Origin: Micrococcales bacterium
GTDB lineage: Bacteria > Actinomycetota > Actinomycetes > S36-B12 > UBA10799
Reading direction: 5' to 3'
Length of the DNA: 64,000 nucleotides
Assembly: GCA_016703125.1 (NCBI GenBank)
Contig: JADJCR010000002.1
Coordinates: 474,714 to 538,713, forward strand
The notes beneath the pieces were generated by a model. The model saw nothing but the letters and a program-made list of their open reading frames with translations. It was not told the DNA's origin and searched no databases. Made by a program: the position numbers and the translations under genes. Position 1 is the first letter of the stretch, and the number at the start of each line of letters is the position of its first letter. Below are positions 42,818 to 52,784 of this stretch, in pieces.

Positions 42818-43241
42818 TGCTGTCCGGGACCGGTACCGGCGGCGGCTTGTGACTGGCCTGGGGGCTGCGCGACGTGCGTGCCAAGTTCGTCACGTGCTCC
42901 CAGCGAACAGGGTTGAACGGGTTCGTGAGGTGCTATGGGGTACATGACCTGCACACGGGTAACACGTTGGCGGCTATCGCGAGGGCCTCACAGGCGGAAC
43001 TCAATGCGGCGTATGGGGCACTCGAGCGCGGCCGCGGGGTTACCTGCACACGGTCGAGGATCACGGCCGGGCGAACGCAAGGCGCTCACTGCACTCAAGG
43101 GCGCGCCGTGCCACGCGCCGCCAATTGCGCTTGCCGAAGCGGACTGTGGCAGCGGTGGCGGAGTTTGGTGACGAGGTGCAACCCAGTTGATCGTGGTTAC
43201 CCAACTTCGGTTCCCGGGCGTCTCTGACTAGGGCTCTTACG
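42818..43241. other. Intergenic stretch without an assignable gene
   Basis: About 420 bp between a terminator and the tRNA-Gly gene. Several short open frames exist (up to about 78 residues from 42935) but none has a ribosome-binding site or recognisable motif, and the composition (GACGAGGTGCAACC, CACGGTCGAGG) suggests an old, decayed coding fragment. A GGTGACGAGGTGC near 43163 faintly resembles the motif of the 116-bp element nearby; I do not count it as a copy. Confidence 0.5.
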
Positions 43242-43315
43242 TGGAGCGGGTGACGAGAATCGAACTCGCACTGTCAGCTTGGGAAGCTGATGTTCTGCCA
43301 TTGAACTACACCCGC
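43242..43315 (-). tRNA. tRNA-Gly (anticodon CCC)
   Basis: Minus-strand cloverleaf: acceptor GCGGGTG/CACCCGC, D arm with AGTTCAATGGCAGAAC, anticodon stem TCAGC/GCTGA with loop TTCCCAA (anticodon CCC), and T arm GAGTTCGATTCTC. Discriminator U followed by an encoded CCA (43242-43244). tRNA genes are frequent integration sites; decayed DNA lies on both sides. Confidence 0.95.
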
Positions 43316-43367
43316 GCGGTTCACTCATTATGCCTCACGACCCCCGGCGCGCGGTCCGGGGCAGTGA

Positions 43368-43483
43368 TTGTTGCGGAGGTGCGGGGCGGTGCGGGAGCTT
43401 TGTGATGAAGGTGGGCGGTAGCCGGCGGGGGACCCTGCACCGTCGACGCAATCCGGCCCGAAGCTGTTGCACCTTCGCAACAA
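43368..43483. repeat. 116-bp dyad-symmetric intergenic element, copy 2
   Basis: Ends TTGTTGCGGAGGTGC (43368-43382) and GCACCTTCGCAACAA (43469-43483) are inverted repeats, 14 of 15 matching. Inner units TTTGTGATGAAGGTG at about +32 and TGCACCGTCGACGCA at about +69 sit at the same offsets as in copy 1 (19536-19651), although the sequence between them differs. It lies 53 bp beyond the 5' end of tRNA-Gly. Confidence 0.7.
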
Positions 43484-43543
43484 CCACACCGGCCGCACCC
43501 CGGACAGTGCACGAAGTGGGCCCGGGTCGGTAAGGATGGGCCC

Positions 43544-44893
43544 ATGCGAGTGGTGGTGATCGGCGCCGATGCGTGCGGCGCGTCAGCTGCGTCGGGGATA
43601 AAGCGGGCGCTCAAGGACGGGGTCGAGGTCATCGTGCTGGAACGCCAGCCGTGGACGTCGTACTCGGCGTGCGGCATTCCCTACTGGATCGCGGGGGAGG
43701 TGGACGGCCCGGACGCGCTCGTCGCGCGGACGCCAGAGGAGCACCGGGCCAACGGTCTTGATCTGCGCACCGGCTGGAGCGCCATCTCCATCGACCCCGC
43801 CGGCCGCCAGGTCACGGCGGTGGAGACGGCCACGACCCGCGAGGAGCAGTTCACCTACGACCACCTCGTCATCGGCACTGGTGCCAGCCCCCTGCGCCCG
43901 CCCATCCCAGGGATCGACCTGCCCGGTGTGCACGGGGTGCAGACGCTCGACGACGGCCTGCGCGTGCTCGACTCGCTGCATCGGGAGCCGCAGCACGCGG
44001 TCGTCGTCGGCGCCGGGTACATCGGCATCGAAATGGCGGAGGCGATGTGCCGCCGGGGGTTGCCGGTGATCGTGGTCGACCAGGCCGAGGAACCGATGAC
44101 CGCCTTGGACCCGGACATGGGTGCATTGATCGGTAAGGCGATGGCCGGGATGGGCATCACCTACCGCGGCGGGGAGGCCGTGACTCGCATCGAAGCCGGT
44201 GAGAGCGGGCGGGTGGCTGCCGTCGTCACCGCGGAGGGCCGGTACCCCGCGGACATCGTGCTGCTCGGTCTGGGTGTGAAGCCCAACACCGAACTGGCTC
44301 AGGCGGCGGGGCTGCCGCTGGGTGAACACGGTGGTCTGCTCACGGACGACCGTATGCAGGTCGTCGGCCACCCCGACATCTGGGCGGGCGGCGACTGTGT
44401 GGAGGTGGTCGACCGGCTCACCGGCCAGCGCCGCCACGTCGCCCTCGGGACGCATGCGAACAAGCACGGACGGGTGATCGCGGCGAACGTCGCGGGCGGG
44501 GATCTGCGCTTCCCAGGGGTCATCGGCACCGCGATCTCCAAGGTGTGCGACCTGGAGATCTCCCGGACCGGCATGCGCGAGCAGGAGGCGCGCGTACTCG
44601 GCCTGGACGTCGTGGCAGCCACGATCAAAGCGTCGACCAAGGCCCATTACGCACTGGGAGCGGGCCCGGTCCACGTCAAGGCGATCGCCGAGCGGGGCAC
44701 CGGGCGACTGCTCGGCTGCCAGATCGTCGGTAAAGCCGGCGCGGGAAAGCGCATCGACGCGGCGGCCACAGCCATCTGGAACGGCATGACCGTCGAGGAG
44801 GTCACGAGTCTCGACCTGGCGTACGCGCCGCCGTTCTCGCCGGTGTGGGATCCGCTGCAGATGGCGACCCGGAGACTGACGGGGATGGTGTGA
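43544..44893 (+). CDS. FAD-dependent pyridine nucleotide-disulphide oxidoreductase (CoA-disulphide reductase/NADH oxidase-like)
   Basis: 449 residues. FAD-binding start MRVVVIGADACGASAA, a conserved SxxxC redox site (YSACGIPY, Cys about residue 44), second FAD motif (TYDHLVIGTGA), NAD(P) motif VVVGAGYIGIEMAE, and third FAD block DIWAGGDCVE. The C-terminal dimerisation domain follows (GTAISKVCDLEISRTGM). The single active Cys is as in CoA-disulphide reductases and NADH oxidases/NADH peroxidases, which use a Cys-sulfenic or Cys-SSCoA intermediate. Substrate not decided. ATG at 43544. Confidence 0.88.
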   Translation: MRVVVIGADACGASAASGIKRALKDGVEVIVLERQPWTSYSACGIPYWIAGEVDGPDALVARTPEEHRANGLDLRTGWSAISIDPAGRQVTAVETATTREEQFTYDHLVIGTGASPLRPPIPGIDLPGVHGVQTLDDGLRVLDSLHREPQHAVVVGAGYIGIEMAEAMCRRGLPVIVVDQAEEPMTALDPDMGALIGKAMAGMGITYRGGEAVTRIEAGESGRVAAVVTAEGRYPADIVLLGLGVKPNTELAQAAGLPLGEHGGLLTDDRMQVVGHPDIWAGGDCVEVVDRLTGQRRHVALGTHANKHGRVIAANVAGGDLRFPGVIGTAISKVCDLEISRTGMREQEARVLGLDVVAATIKASTKAHYALGAGPVHVKAIAERGTGRLLGCQIVGKAGAGKRIDAAATAIWNGMTVEEVTSLDLAYAPPFSPVWDPLQMATRRLTGMV

Positions 44894-44999
44894 CGGCCCG
44901 GTGGCATGAGGGCAGCCACAACAAGGCCAGGAGCATGCCGACCGCTGTGGTCCCGGCGGCCACCAAGGAACTGGCGCCGAAGCCGGACGTGAACGCTGT

Positions 45000-45178
45000 C
45001 TATGTAGGCGGCAGGATCGCCGCGCCGTCGGGAACCTGCTGAGACACGACCACCCCAACACCCATCGACTCCTCAGTAAGCGCGACCACCTGTTCGGGGA
45101 AACCGGCGAGCTGCTTGGCTGCCTTCGGCTCGTAGAGGCAGGCGAGACAGGCGACGGTTGCCTCAGCGAACGGCCCCG
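45000..45178 (-). pseudogene. C-terminal fragment of an unidentified gene
   Basis: The minus-strand frame ending at 45000 reads ACLYEPKAAKQLAGFP and EQVVALTEESMGVGVVVSQQ and stops after ILPPT. It looks like real coding sequence (balanced Glu/Lys/Val composition) but has no start; it ends abruptly near 45178, where another fragment on the plus strand begins. Family not recognised. Confidence 0.35.
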
Positions 45179-45179
45179 A

Positions 45180-45505
45180 CGCGGTGGCGCGGCTGCGAGC
45201 GGAACCGCGAGTTCGCCGAGCACTACCGGCTGATGTTCGAGCGCATGCACCAGGTCGAGCCGAGCGAGCAGGGGATGCTGAGGGCGTTCGCATCGTTCGA
45301 GCAACCGGTCGGCAATGTCGCGGCGGCGCAGTCCCTGCGACCGCTTGGTGTCGGAAGTGACGTCGAGGTCGCCCGGCAGATCTCGTCGGCGCTGCACGCC
45401 ACGGTGAGCCTGGAACTACTCGGCATCAGCTTCGCCGAGGATGCGCGAAAGGAGTTGCAGGCGATGCTGGATGCGCTGCTGCGGGTTGGAGGCGGGCGCA
45501 TAGAG
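45180..45505 (+). pseudogene. C-terminal fragment of a TetR-type regulator
   Basis: REFAEHYRLMFERM and, near the end, ISSALHATVSLELLGISF with a DARKELQAMLDALLRV helix match the ligand-binding (WHG-type) C-terminal domain of TetR regulators. The DNA-binding half is absent; upstream the frame shifts near 45198 from PDAVARLRAE. The frame runs on to 45565 over the start of the next gene. Gene remnant. Confidence 0.6.
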
Positions 45506-45525
45506 GGTGCTGCCATGATGGCGAC

Positions 45526-46152
45526 GTGCCCAGAACCCTTGCCGACGCCCGGCGCGAGTTCCTGAATCACCGCTCGCCGCGCATCCTGCTCGCCTGTTTG
45601 GCCCTGGCCGTGGCGGTCAGGCTGCTGGTCGGCGACTTCACATGGTGGAACGTGCTGCCGTTCGTGGCCGTGGTCCTCATCCAGCCGTTCCTGGAGTGGA
45701 CCATCCATGTGTTCGTCCTGCATGCCCGGCCCAAGGAGTTCGCGGGCCGCACTTTCGACACGGTCGTCGCCCGGGATCACCGTCTGCACCACCAGGACCC
45801 GCGCGACATCCCTCTGATCTTCATCCCTCTGCGATGGGTCGGGTACCTCATCGGTTCAGTGCTCATCGTGGGCTTGGCATTCCCCACCTGGCCGATGCGC
45901 ACGTCGTTCTATGTCGCGGCCTTCGCTATGGCCGTCGTCTATGAGTGGTCGCATTTCCTGATCCACACCGACTACAAGCCGAAGACGCGCATGTACCGCC
46001 ATCTCTACGACAACCACCGGTGGCACCACTACCGCAACGAGCACTACTGGTTCGGCATCACCTCGACGGTGGGCGACCAGGCGCTGCGGACGTCCCCGGG
46101 CCGCGACGATGTGCCCGTGTCACGCACCGCGAAGAACCTGCTGGGTGCGTAG
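45526..46152 (+). CDS. Fatty acid hydroxylase / sterol desaturase family protein
   Basis: 208 residues, four membrane helices. Di-iron His motifs in order: HVFVLH (about residues 62-67), HRLHH (about 85-89), HFLIH (about 145-149), and the final HRWHHYRNEH (about 164-173). This matches the fatty-acid hydroxylase superfamily (PF04116). Likely hydroxylates or desaturates a membrane lipid; which one cannot be told. GTG start at 45526. Its stop is 6 bp from that of the converging RCC1-repeat gene. Confidence 0.88.
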   Translation: MPRTLADARREFLNHRSPRILLACLALAVAVRLLVGDFTWWNVLPFVAVVLIQPFLEWTIHVFVLHARPKEFAGRTFDTVVARDHRLHHQDPRDIPLIFIPLRWVGYLIGSVLIVGLAFPTWPMRTSFYVAAFAMAVVYEWSHFLIHTDYKPKTRMYRHLYDNHRWHHYRNEHYWFGITSTVGDQALRTSPGRDDVPVSRTAKNLLGA

Positions 46153-46157
46153 GACCA

Positions 46158-48958
46158 CTACATGTGGTTGGCGGTCCTCTTGGCCCTGAACCGCACCGTG
46201 GTGATGGGTCCTTTCCCGGCGGCACCGATGCCGCGGACCTTGAGCCCGTATCTCTTGCCGGCCCGCAGATGGCGCACGGTGTACTTGCGCGTGGTGACGG
46301 GGCGCCAAGCGGTGTACTTCTTGCCTGGGCGTCGCACCCGAATCTGATAGTGGGTGGCGTTCAGCGCCCCGGTCCAGCGGACGACGGCCTTCTTGCGCAG
46401 GACCTTGACCTTGACCTTGACCTTGCCTACGGCGGCCGGCGGTTGGGCCAGTGGCGTGAGCACCGGGCTCGCCGCAGATGGCGCGGACGTGCCTAGGGCA
46501 TTCGTCGCGGTGACGGTGAACGTGTGACCGATGCCGTTGGTGAGGCCGTCGACGATGCAACAAGTGCCTGCGGTCACACACTGTCCGGTCGGCGCACCGG
46601 TGACCGAGTATGAACTGACCGGCGACCCGCCGTCCCACTCGGGTGGGACCCACGTGAGGGTGACCCGGCCGTCTCCAGCCTCACCGGCCAGCCCGGTCGG
46701 CGGATCCGGGGCGCTCAGCGGCGGTGCCTCGGCGGTGGCGGCAAGAGTGAACCCGGACCCGCAGGACACCACCCGCGGCGTGCCGAGTGTGCCGGGCGCG
46801 AGCACGGCGCTGGTCGCGTACTGCCCCGTGACGCTGCCGATCTCGCCGTGACCATTCATGCCCCAGCAGTAGAAGTCGGCAGCGGTGGCCGCGCACGCGT
46901 GCTGCGCCCCCGCGCTGACATGCCGGATGGTCAAGCCGCCCAGTCCGGTGACTGCGGTCGGCACGAGCCGCGGGCTCATGTCCCCGGCGCCGAGTTGGGC
47001 CCAGCCGTTGTGCCCCCAGCAGAGGGCATTGCCCTCGGAGATCCCGCAACTGGCGAGCCGGCCGGCCGACACGGCGGTGAAGGGGTGTCCGCCGGCGATA
47101 GCGACCGGTCCCGGCGAACTCGTGTCGTCGCCCGTGCCGAGTTGACCGTAGTAGTTGTCGCCCCAGCAAAGCCCGTTCCATCGACGGCCCAGGCACAGGT
47201 GTGTGCCGCCCCGGCAGAGATCCCGGCCAGCGGCTTGCCCGGATCGCTCACGACGACAGGTTCACGTCCGGTCCCGGGCGCCCCCAGCTGGCCGTCGTCG
47301 TTGCGACCCCAGCAGTAAGCCTTGCCCGCGGTGTCCAGAGCACACGTGTGGTAGCCGCCGGCCGTGATCGAGACCAGGGTCTTGCCCGCCAGCACGCCAG
47401 TAACGGAGACCGGAATCGGAACCAGCGAACGGACGGCGTTGAGGTCGCCGAGTTGGCGGTAGTTGCCGTCACCCCAGCAGTAGGCACGCCCGTCGACCAG
47501 GGCGCAGGTGTGCGCCTCGCCCGCGGCGATGGCAGAAGCCGGCCCCAGCGAGACGCTCACCGGCTCGTCGCGGTACCCGACGGTGCCCATCCCGAGCTGG
47601 CCCTGGTCACCGTTACCGGCGCACTGCACCGAGCCGTCCTGCAGGATCACGCAGGCATGGCCCGCGCCAGCCGCGACCTGCGTGGCCCCTGCGGGTACCG
47701 CCACCGGCGCCCATGCCTCCCAGATGCGGCCGTCCCCCAGTTGCCCCGACTCGCCCGCACCCCAGCAGTACGCGTGGCCGTCGCCGTCGATTGCGCACGA
47801 TTGGTTGAAGCCGGCGGCCACCCGGACGGCCTCTTCGGGAACGGCCACGACGGCGGGGCTCAGCACCTTGCCGATGTTGTTGTTGCCGACCTTGCCCTCC
47901 GCGCCGTCACCCCAGCACAGCGTGCTGCCATCTGCGGCGAGTCCGCAGGTGTGGATACTCCCAGCACTGATCGCCCTCAGCCCACCCGCTGGCAGGCCGA
48001 CCACCGCACCCGGGGTGCCGGAGGTCGTGGTGGAACCACGTCCTAGTTGCCCGTAGTATCCGTAGCCCCAGCAGTAGGCCTCACCGCTGGGCCCCACCGC
48101 GCAGGTGTGAGAGCCGCCGGCTGTGATGCTGATCAGTTGCTCTGCCACCGAATGGTCGACCTGCACCGCAGTCAGGGCGTTCGTGGTCGTGCCGTCACCA
48201 AGTTGGCCGAAGTAGTTGTAGCCCCAGCAGAACGCGTGGTCCTTCTGGTCCACGGCGCATGTGTGGCCGCCGCCGCTGTCGATTTCGGTCAGGATCACTG
48301 TGTTGAGCACGCCACTGGTGTCGACCGCACGGGGCAGCGGGGCTTCGGTGGTGTCACCTGTCCCCAGTTGTCCACCGCCGTTGATCCCCCCAGCAATAGG
48401 CTCGCCCCGCGGTGTCGAGTGCGCATGCCGTGAAATTGCCCATGGTGATGTCGGTGAGCGTCTTGCCCGCGAGCACCCCGTCGGCGTCGACCCGGACCGG
48501 ACTCGTGGCGTTGGTGGTGGCGCCGTTGCCCAAGGAGTATCTGACACCCCAGCAATGGGCCTGGCCCTTGTCGTCGATCGCGCACCTTCCCCAGGTGCCG
48601 ACTGCGATCTGGGTGAGCACCGTGCCTTCCGGGAAGTCGACTGCCACGGCTGAGGATGAGCTCGTCGCCTGGCCGTCGCCGAGTTCGCCCGAGACGCCGA
48701 GCCCCCAGCACCACGCCGCGCCGTGGGTGTCGAGGGCGCAACGTGCCGCTCGCCGGTGGCGATCTGATCCAAGCTGGTGGTCGCGGACACGGCCATGGGA
48801 GTCATCGCGATCCCGGTCATTCCCACCCCGAGTTGGCCGAAGTAGGAGGACCCCCAACCATAGGCGCGCGGGGTGTCGGGGGGACGCGAGGCGGAGGCGG
48901 TGTAGGGGAGCCCGAGCCCTGCCAGCAGCAGGACCAGAACCATCGAAATGCGCTTCAT
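46158..48958 (-). pseudogene. Secreted RCC1-repeat protein with fibronectin-III and basic C-terminal tail (three frameshifts)
   Basis: Begins MKRISMVLVLLLAG at the ATG at 48958 (signal peptide), then about 12 RCC1-type repeats, each with a HTCALD, CWG and GQLG core, to about 46730. A fibronectin-III domain follows (PPTGLAGEAGDGRVTLTW ... VDGLTNGIGHTFTV) and a Lys-rich tail ending KRTANHM. The frame is broken three times: at 48740-48747 (net +2), at the G6 run 48386-48391 (net +1, which restores frame), and near 47176 (one base lost in a short A run, GGAACGGG for GGAAACGGG). Repeats continue perfectly on both sides. Either consensus error or very recent decay. Beta-propeller for binding outside the cell; ligand unknown. 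Confidence 0.8.
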
Positions 48959-49091
48959 CGAAGCCACCCCCCGACCTGCGCGTCGGTGACTCCAGTCTAC
49001 GCCGGACGTGGGCTGGGGGACGAGGCGAAGAGAGGAGCCCACTTGTTCTCGACCGGCACCGAACCCGCTGGCCCGGTGTAGTCTCACGCAC

Positions 49092-50065
49092 GTGAGTGCC
49101 CCGATCCTGCCCAGGCGCGTCCTCGTGACCGGCGGCGCAGGATTCATCGGCTCGCACCTGTGCGAACGTCTGCTGCAGCAGGGGCACGAGGTCCTGTGCC
49201 TCGACAACTTCTACTCGTCGTCGCGGGGCAACGTCGAGCATCTGATCGCGAACCGGCGGTTCGAGTTGATGCGCCACGACGTCACCTTCCCGCTGTACGT
49301 CGAAGTGGACGAGGTCTACCACCTGGCCTGCCCGGCCTCCCCGATCCACTACCAGCGCGACCCCGTCCAGACCACCAAGACCAGCGTCCACGGTTCGATC
49401 AACGTGCTCGGGCTGGCGAAGCGGACCAAGGCGCGCATCCTGCTCGCATCGACCTCCGAGGTCTACGGCGATCCGACAGTCCATCCCCAGACGCGAGGAC
49501 TACTGGGGAACGTCAATCCGATCGGTGTTCGCGCCTGCTACGACGAGGGCAAACGGTGCGCCGAGACGTTGTTCAGGACTACCGGCGGCAGCACGCCATG
49601 GACACGAAGATCGTGCGGATCTTCAACACGTACGGGCCGCGCATGGCACCGGACGACGGCCGGGTCGTCAGCAACTTCATCATGCAGGCGCTGGCCGGTG
49701 AACCGCTGACGGTCTACGGGACCGGTGAACAGACGAGGTCCTTCTGCTACGTCGATGATCTGGTGGACGGGCTCGTGGCGATGATGAACACCGCGCCGGA
49801 CGTCAGCGGACCGATCAACCTCGGCAATCCGGAGGAGGTCAGCATGCGGAATCTGGCCATTAAGATCGCCCAGATCGCTGGTGTCGAAGTAGAGATGAGG
49901 CATGAACCGCTGCCCGACGACGATCCGGCGCAACGGATGCCCGACGCCTCGCGTGCCGGCGACGAACTGGGCTGGTCCGCCGGCGTCTCGCTGGACAAGG
50001 GTCTGGAGCAGACGCTGAACTGGTTCCGGCAGCAGTACTTCAGTGATCCGGTTGGTGCACCGTGA
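49092..50065 (+). pseudogene. UDP-glucuronate decarboxylase-like epimerase (three single-base indels)
   Basis: Rossmann start RRVLVTGGAGFIGSHL; catalytic Y-x3-K in RACYDEGKRCAETL (UXS family), then DTKIVRIFNTYGPRM, SFCYVDDLVDG and a C-terminal GLEQTLNWF. This is the UDP-xylose synthase pattern (UDP-glucuronate to UDP-xylose); about 315 residues after repair. Broken: an extra base at 49493-49495 and a lost G in the GGGG at 49505-49508 compensate (the family EDYWGN reads RGLLGN); a lost C near 49574 shifts the rest. GTG start at 49092. First gene of a plus-strand polysaccharide operon; the stop overlaps the next GTG. Confidence 0.8.
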
Positions 50066-51471
50066 GCGAGCGACTCGGTACCCGTCAGCCGCGGGTGTCG
50101 ACCCGTAACGAGTTCCTGCGCGACTATCAACTGCGGGTGCGAGCGCTGGACGTGGCGGTCATCCTGGCAGCGATCGTCGTCGGTCTGCTCCTGGGATGGG
50201 GCTACGGCGGCGAGTTCTTCGGGGATGACCGACCCCGGCAGGTGTTCAGTATCGCCCTGCTGATCGTGTGGCCGGTGGCCCTTTGGCAGACCCAGTCGAC
50301 CAAGGCCACCCTGATCGCCAACGGACTCGGTGAGTACCGGCGCGTCATCGTGGCCACCGTCTGGACGGCCCTGATCGTGATGAGCCTGGCCTATCTGACC
50401 GGCACCAGCCGCGGTCGTTGGTTCCTGTTCGGCGTGCTGCTGTCCGGACTCGCGCTGCTCTTGCTGGAGCGCAACCTCATGCGGCGATGGCTGCACCGGC
50501 GGATGGCCGAGGGGCAGCCCTTGCACCGGGTGTTCCTGATCGCTCCGCCATCAAGGCTGGCCTCCCTTCAGGGTGACCTGGCGCTTTCCCAGGGCCGCTT
50601 CGTAACGGTCGGGGGCTTGACGCTGGAGCACGACTGGGACCCGAGATCGGCAGTGGACAACGCCCTGGCCAGTCGGGCGGACACCATCCTGTTCGCCCCC
50701 GGCGGTGACATGGATCCCCAGCAGACCCGGCGGCTGGGCTGGGCGATGGAGGACTCCGACCTGTCGTTGATGGTGAGCGCGTCGCTGGTCGAGGTGGCCG
50801 GACCCCGGCTGTCCGTCGAGCCCGTCGAGTCGTTGTCCTTCGTGCGTGTCGACATGCCGAAGTTCAGCGGCACGGCGATCGTGCTCAAGGCGATCACCGA
50901 CGTCGTGGGCGCCAGCATCCTGCTGATCCTGCTCGGATTGCCGATGCTGGTGGTCGCTCTCCTCATCCGGCGCGGTTCCGCCGGGCCGGCGATCTTCAAG
51001 CAGGAGCGGGTGGGCATGGACGGCAGGACCTTCATGTGCTGGAAGTTCCGGACCATGTACGAGGACGCAGATGCCCGACGGGCGGAACTGCGCGCCGCGC
51101 ACGGTGACGACGGCGCGACGTTCAAGATGGCCGACGATCCGCGGGTGACCCGCGTCGGGCGGTCCCTGCGGCGGTTCTCCATGGACGAGTTGCCACAACT
51201 AGTCAACGTGTGGCGCGGCGACATGTCCCTGGTGGGCCCGAGACCGCACCCCTTGGACGACGTGGAACGCTACGACGACCTGGCGGTACGCAGGTTGCGC
51301 GCTCGGCCCGGGATGACCGGTCTGTGGCAGGTGCGCGGCCGCTCGGACCTGTCGTGGGAGGAGTCGGTGCGGCTCGACCTGTACTACGTGGAGAACTGGT
51401 CGCTGTCGATGGACTTCGTGATCATGGCGAGCACCGTCAGTGCGGTACTTGGTGGGCGGGGGGCTTACTGA
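50062..51471 (+). CDS. Polyprenyl-phosphate sugar phosphotransferase (initiating phosphoglycosyltransferase)
   Basis: Starts the repeat unit by moving sugar-1-phosphate to the lipid carrier. 469 residues. Five N-terminal helices and a nucleotide-binding-like middle, then the catalytic C-terminal domain: helix of about residues 275-297, KQERVGMDGR, WKFRTMY with the Asp/Glu pair, and the diagnostic LPQLVNVWRGDMSLVGPRP and RPGMTGLWQVRGR. Large polyisoprenyl-phosphate hexose-1-phosphate transferase (WbaP/WcaJ/CpsE) type. GTG start overlapping the decarboxylase stop (GTGA). Confidence 0.93.
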   Translation: MSERLGTRQPRVSTRNEFLRDYQLRVRALDVAVILAAIVVGLLLGWGYGGEFFGDDRPRQVFSIALLIVWPVALWQTQSTKATLIANGLGEYRRVIVATVWTALIVMSLAYLTGTSRGRWFLFGVLLSGLALLLLERNLMRRWLHRRMAEGQPLHRVFLIAPPSRLASLQGDLALSQGRFVTVGGLTLEHDWDPRSAVDNALASRADTILFAPGGDMDPQQTRRLGWAMEDSDLSLMVSASLVEVAGPRLSVEPVESLSFVRVDMPKFSGTAIVLKAITDVVGASILLILLGLPMLVVALLIRRGSAGPAIFKQERVGMDGRTFMCWKFRTMYEDADARRAELRAAHGDDGATFKMADDPRVTRVGRSLRRFSMDELPQLVNVWRGDMSLVGPRPHPLDDVERYDDLAVRRLRARPGMTGLWQVRGRSDLSWEESVRLDLYYVENWSLSMDFVIMASTVSAVLGGRGAY

Positions 51472-52701
51472 GTGCGTGTGCTGCTCAGCGGTTACACGTG
51501 CGATTCGGACGGGGGCAGCGAGGCTGCAAACACCTGGTACACGGCGCTCGAACTCGCCCGGGCCGGGGCTGCCGTCCATCTCTTGACGCGGGAGGCCGGC
51601 AGGGCGCAGGTGGCCCCCGCCGTGGCTGAGGCGCAGGCTATCGGCCTGGAGTTGGGGGTCACCTACCTGTCCGACGAGATCCGCCCGGCAGCCCTGCAGC
51701 GGGGACAGATCGGCGTCTACGCGAAATATGCGGCCTTCCAGCGGCGCGTACACGCCTGGGCGCAGGCCCCCCCGGGTTGGGATGTCGGTCATCACGTGTG
51801 GTGGGGGTCGGTGAACCATCCCGTGGGTCTGGCCGGCGCGGTCCGACCGCTGGTCCTCGGGCCGGTCGGGGGTGGCCAAGGCCTGCCTCGTGACCTTGCC
51901 CAGTGGGTCGATGGCCCCCTGCGCTGGCAGCGCCTGAGGAACGCGGCGCTAGCCGACGGGGGCGGGTTGAGGCGACTGTGGTCACCAGGTGTCCGTAAGG
52001 CCGATCTGGTGCTCACCGCCAACCGGGAGACCGAGCGCCTGGTGGGACGCATGGGCGTAGTAAGTACCGCCCCAATGCTTCCTGAGGGTGTGCGGCGGAT
52101 GCCTTCGGCGGCCGAGTTCCCGGTGCGCCCACTGGTCGTCTGGGTCGGGCGACTGTTGCCGATAAAGGGGGTGCGTCTGGCTGTTGAGTCCTTCCGTGAA
52201 TGCCGCCTTCGCGTCCCCGAGGCGCAGTTGTTGTTCATCGGCGACGGCCCCCTGGCTCAGGATCTCCGGGCATGGTCCGGCCCGCTCGTGGATGAAGGGG
52301 CGGTGCAGATCCTCGGACGGATGCCGTGGGATGCCGCCCAGCGGACACTGCGCACCGCGAGGCTGCATCTGTTCACGGGCGTACGGGACTCGTCATCGGC
52401 GCAGACTCTCGAGGCGGCGGCCTGGGGGGTGCCAACAGTTGGGCTGGATCAATTCGGGCTGCGACGGTTCTGCCACCGACCGGGGTTCATATTGGTGCCT
52501 CCCACACCCGGCACATCGCTGCCCGAGCGACTGGGGGCGGCCATGGCAAGGGCACTGGACTGGGATGACTCGCAGTGGCGGGTCCAGAGCGGGGGCGCCC
52601 GGGAGTTCGCGGGTGAGAACACCTACTCTGCACGGGCCAGGGTTCTGCTGGCGCACTACGACGATGTCCGCTCACGACGGGCTGAAACGCCTCGGCGCTA
52701 G
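51472..52701 (+). CDS. Glycosyltransferase (GT4-like, GT-B fold)
   Basis: 409 residues. The N-terminal Rossmann lobe carries GYTCDSDGGSEAANTWYTAL, a Gly-rich nucleotide-sugar region. The C-lobe carries VWVGRLLPIKGVRLAV and FIGDGPLAQDL, and the E-x7-E type region SSAQTLEAAAWGVPTVG. Together these match retaining GT4 enzymes. Donor and acceptor unknown. GTG at 51472 directly after the previous TGA. Part of the exopolysaccharide operon. Confidence 0.87.
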   Translation: MRVLLSGYTCDSDGGSEAANTWYTALELARAGAAVHLLTREAGRAQVAPAVAEAQAIGLELGVTYLSDEIRPAALQRGQIGVYAKYAAFQRRVHAWAQAPPGWDVGHHVWWGSVNHPVGLAGAVRPLVLGPVGGGQGLPRDLAQWVDGPLRWQRLRNAALADGGGLRRLWSPGVRKADLVLTANRETERLVGRMGVVSTAPMLPEGVRRMPSAAEFPVRPLVVWVGRLLPIKGVRLAVESFRECRLRVPEAQLLFIGDGPLAQDLRAWSGPLVDEGAVQILGRMPWDAAQRTLRTARLHLFTGVRDSSSAQTLEAAAWGVPTVGLDQFGLRRFCHRPGFILVPPTPGTSLPERLGAAMARALDWDDSQWRVQSGGAREFAGENTYSARARVLLAHYDDVRSRRAETPRR

Positions 52702-52784
52702 GGTTCAGGCATGTCTCGCGCATCGCAGCATCTGATGGGGCACTCATCCACACGAGATGTCCTTGGCGAGTGGGTGGCGGCTGC

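Noticed and set aside
42935..43171. Possible small ORF (78 codons) upstream of tRNA-Gly
   Set aside because: No ribosome-binding site, odd composition and no motif; treated as decayed sequence.
47201..48046. Plus-strand open frame opposite the RCC1 repeats
   Set aside because: The repeats on the minus strand explain its periodicity; it is not an independent repeat protein.
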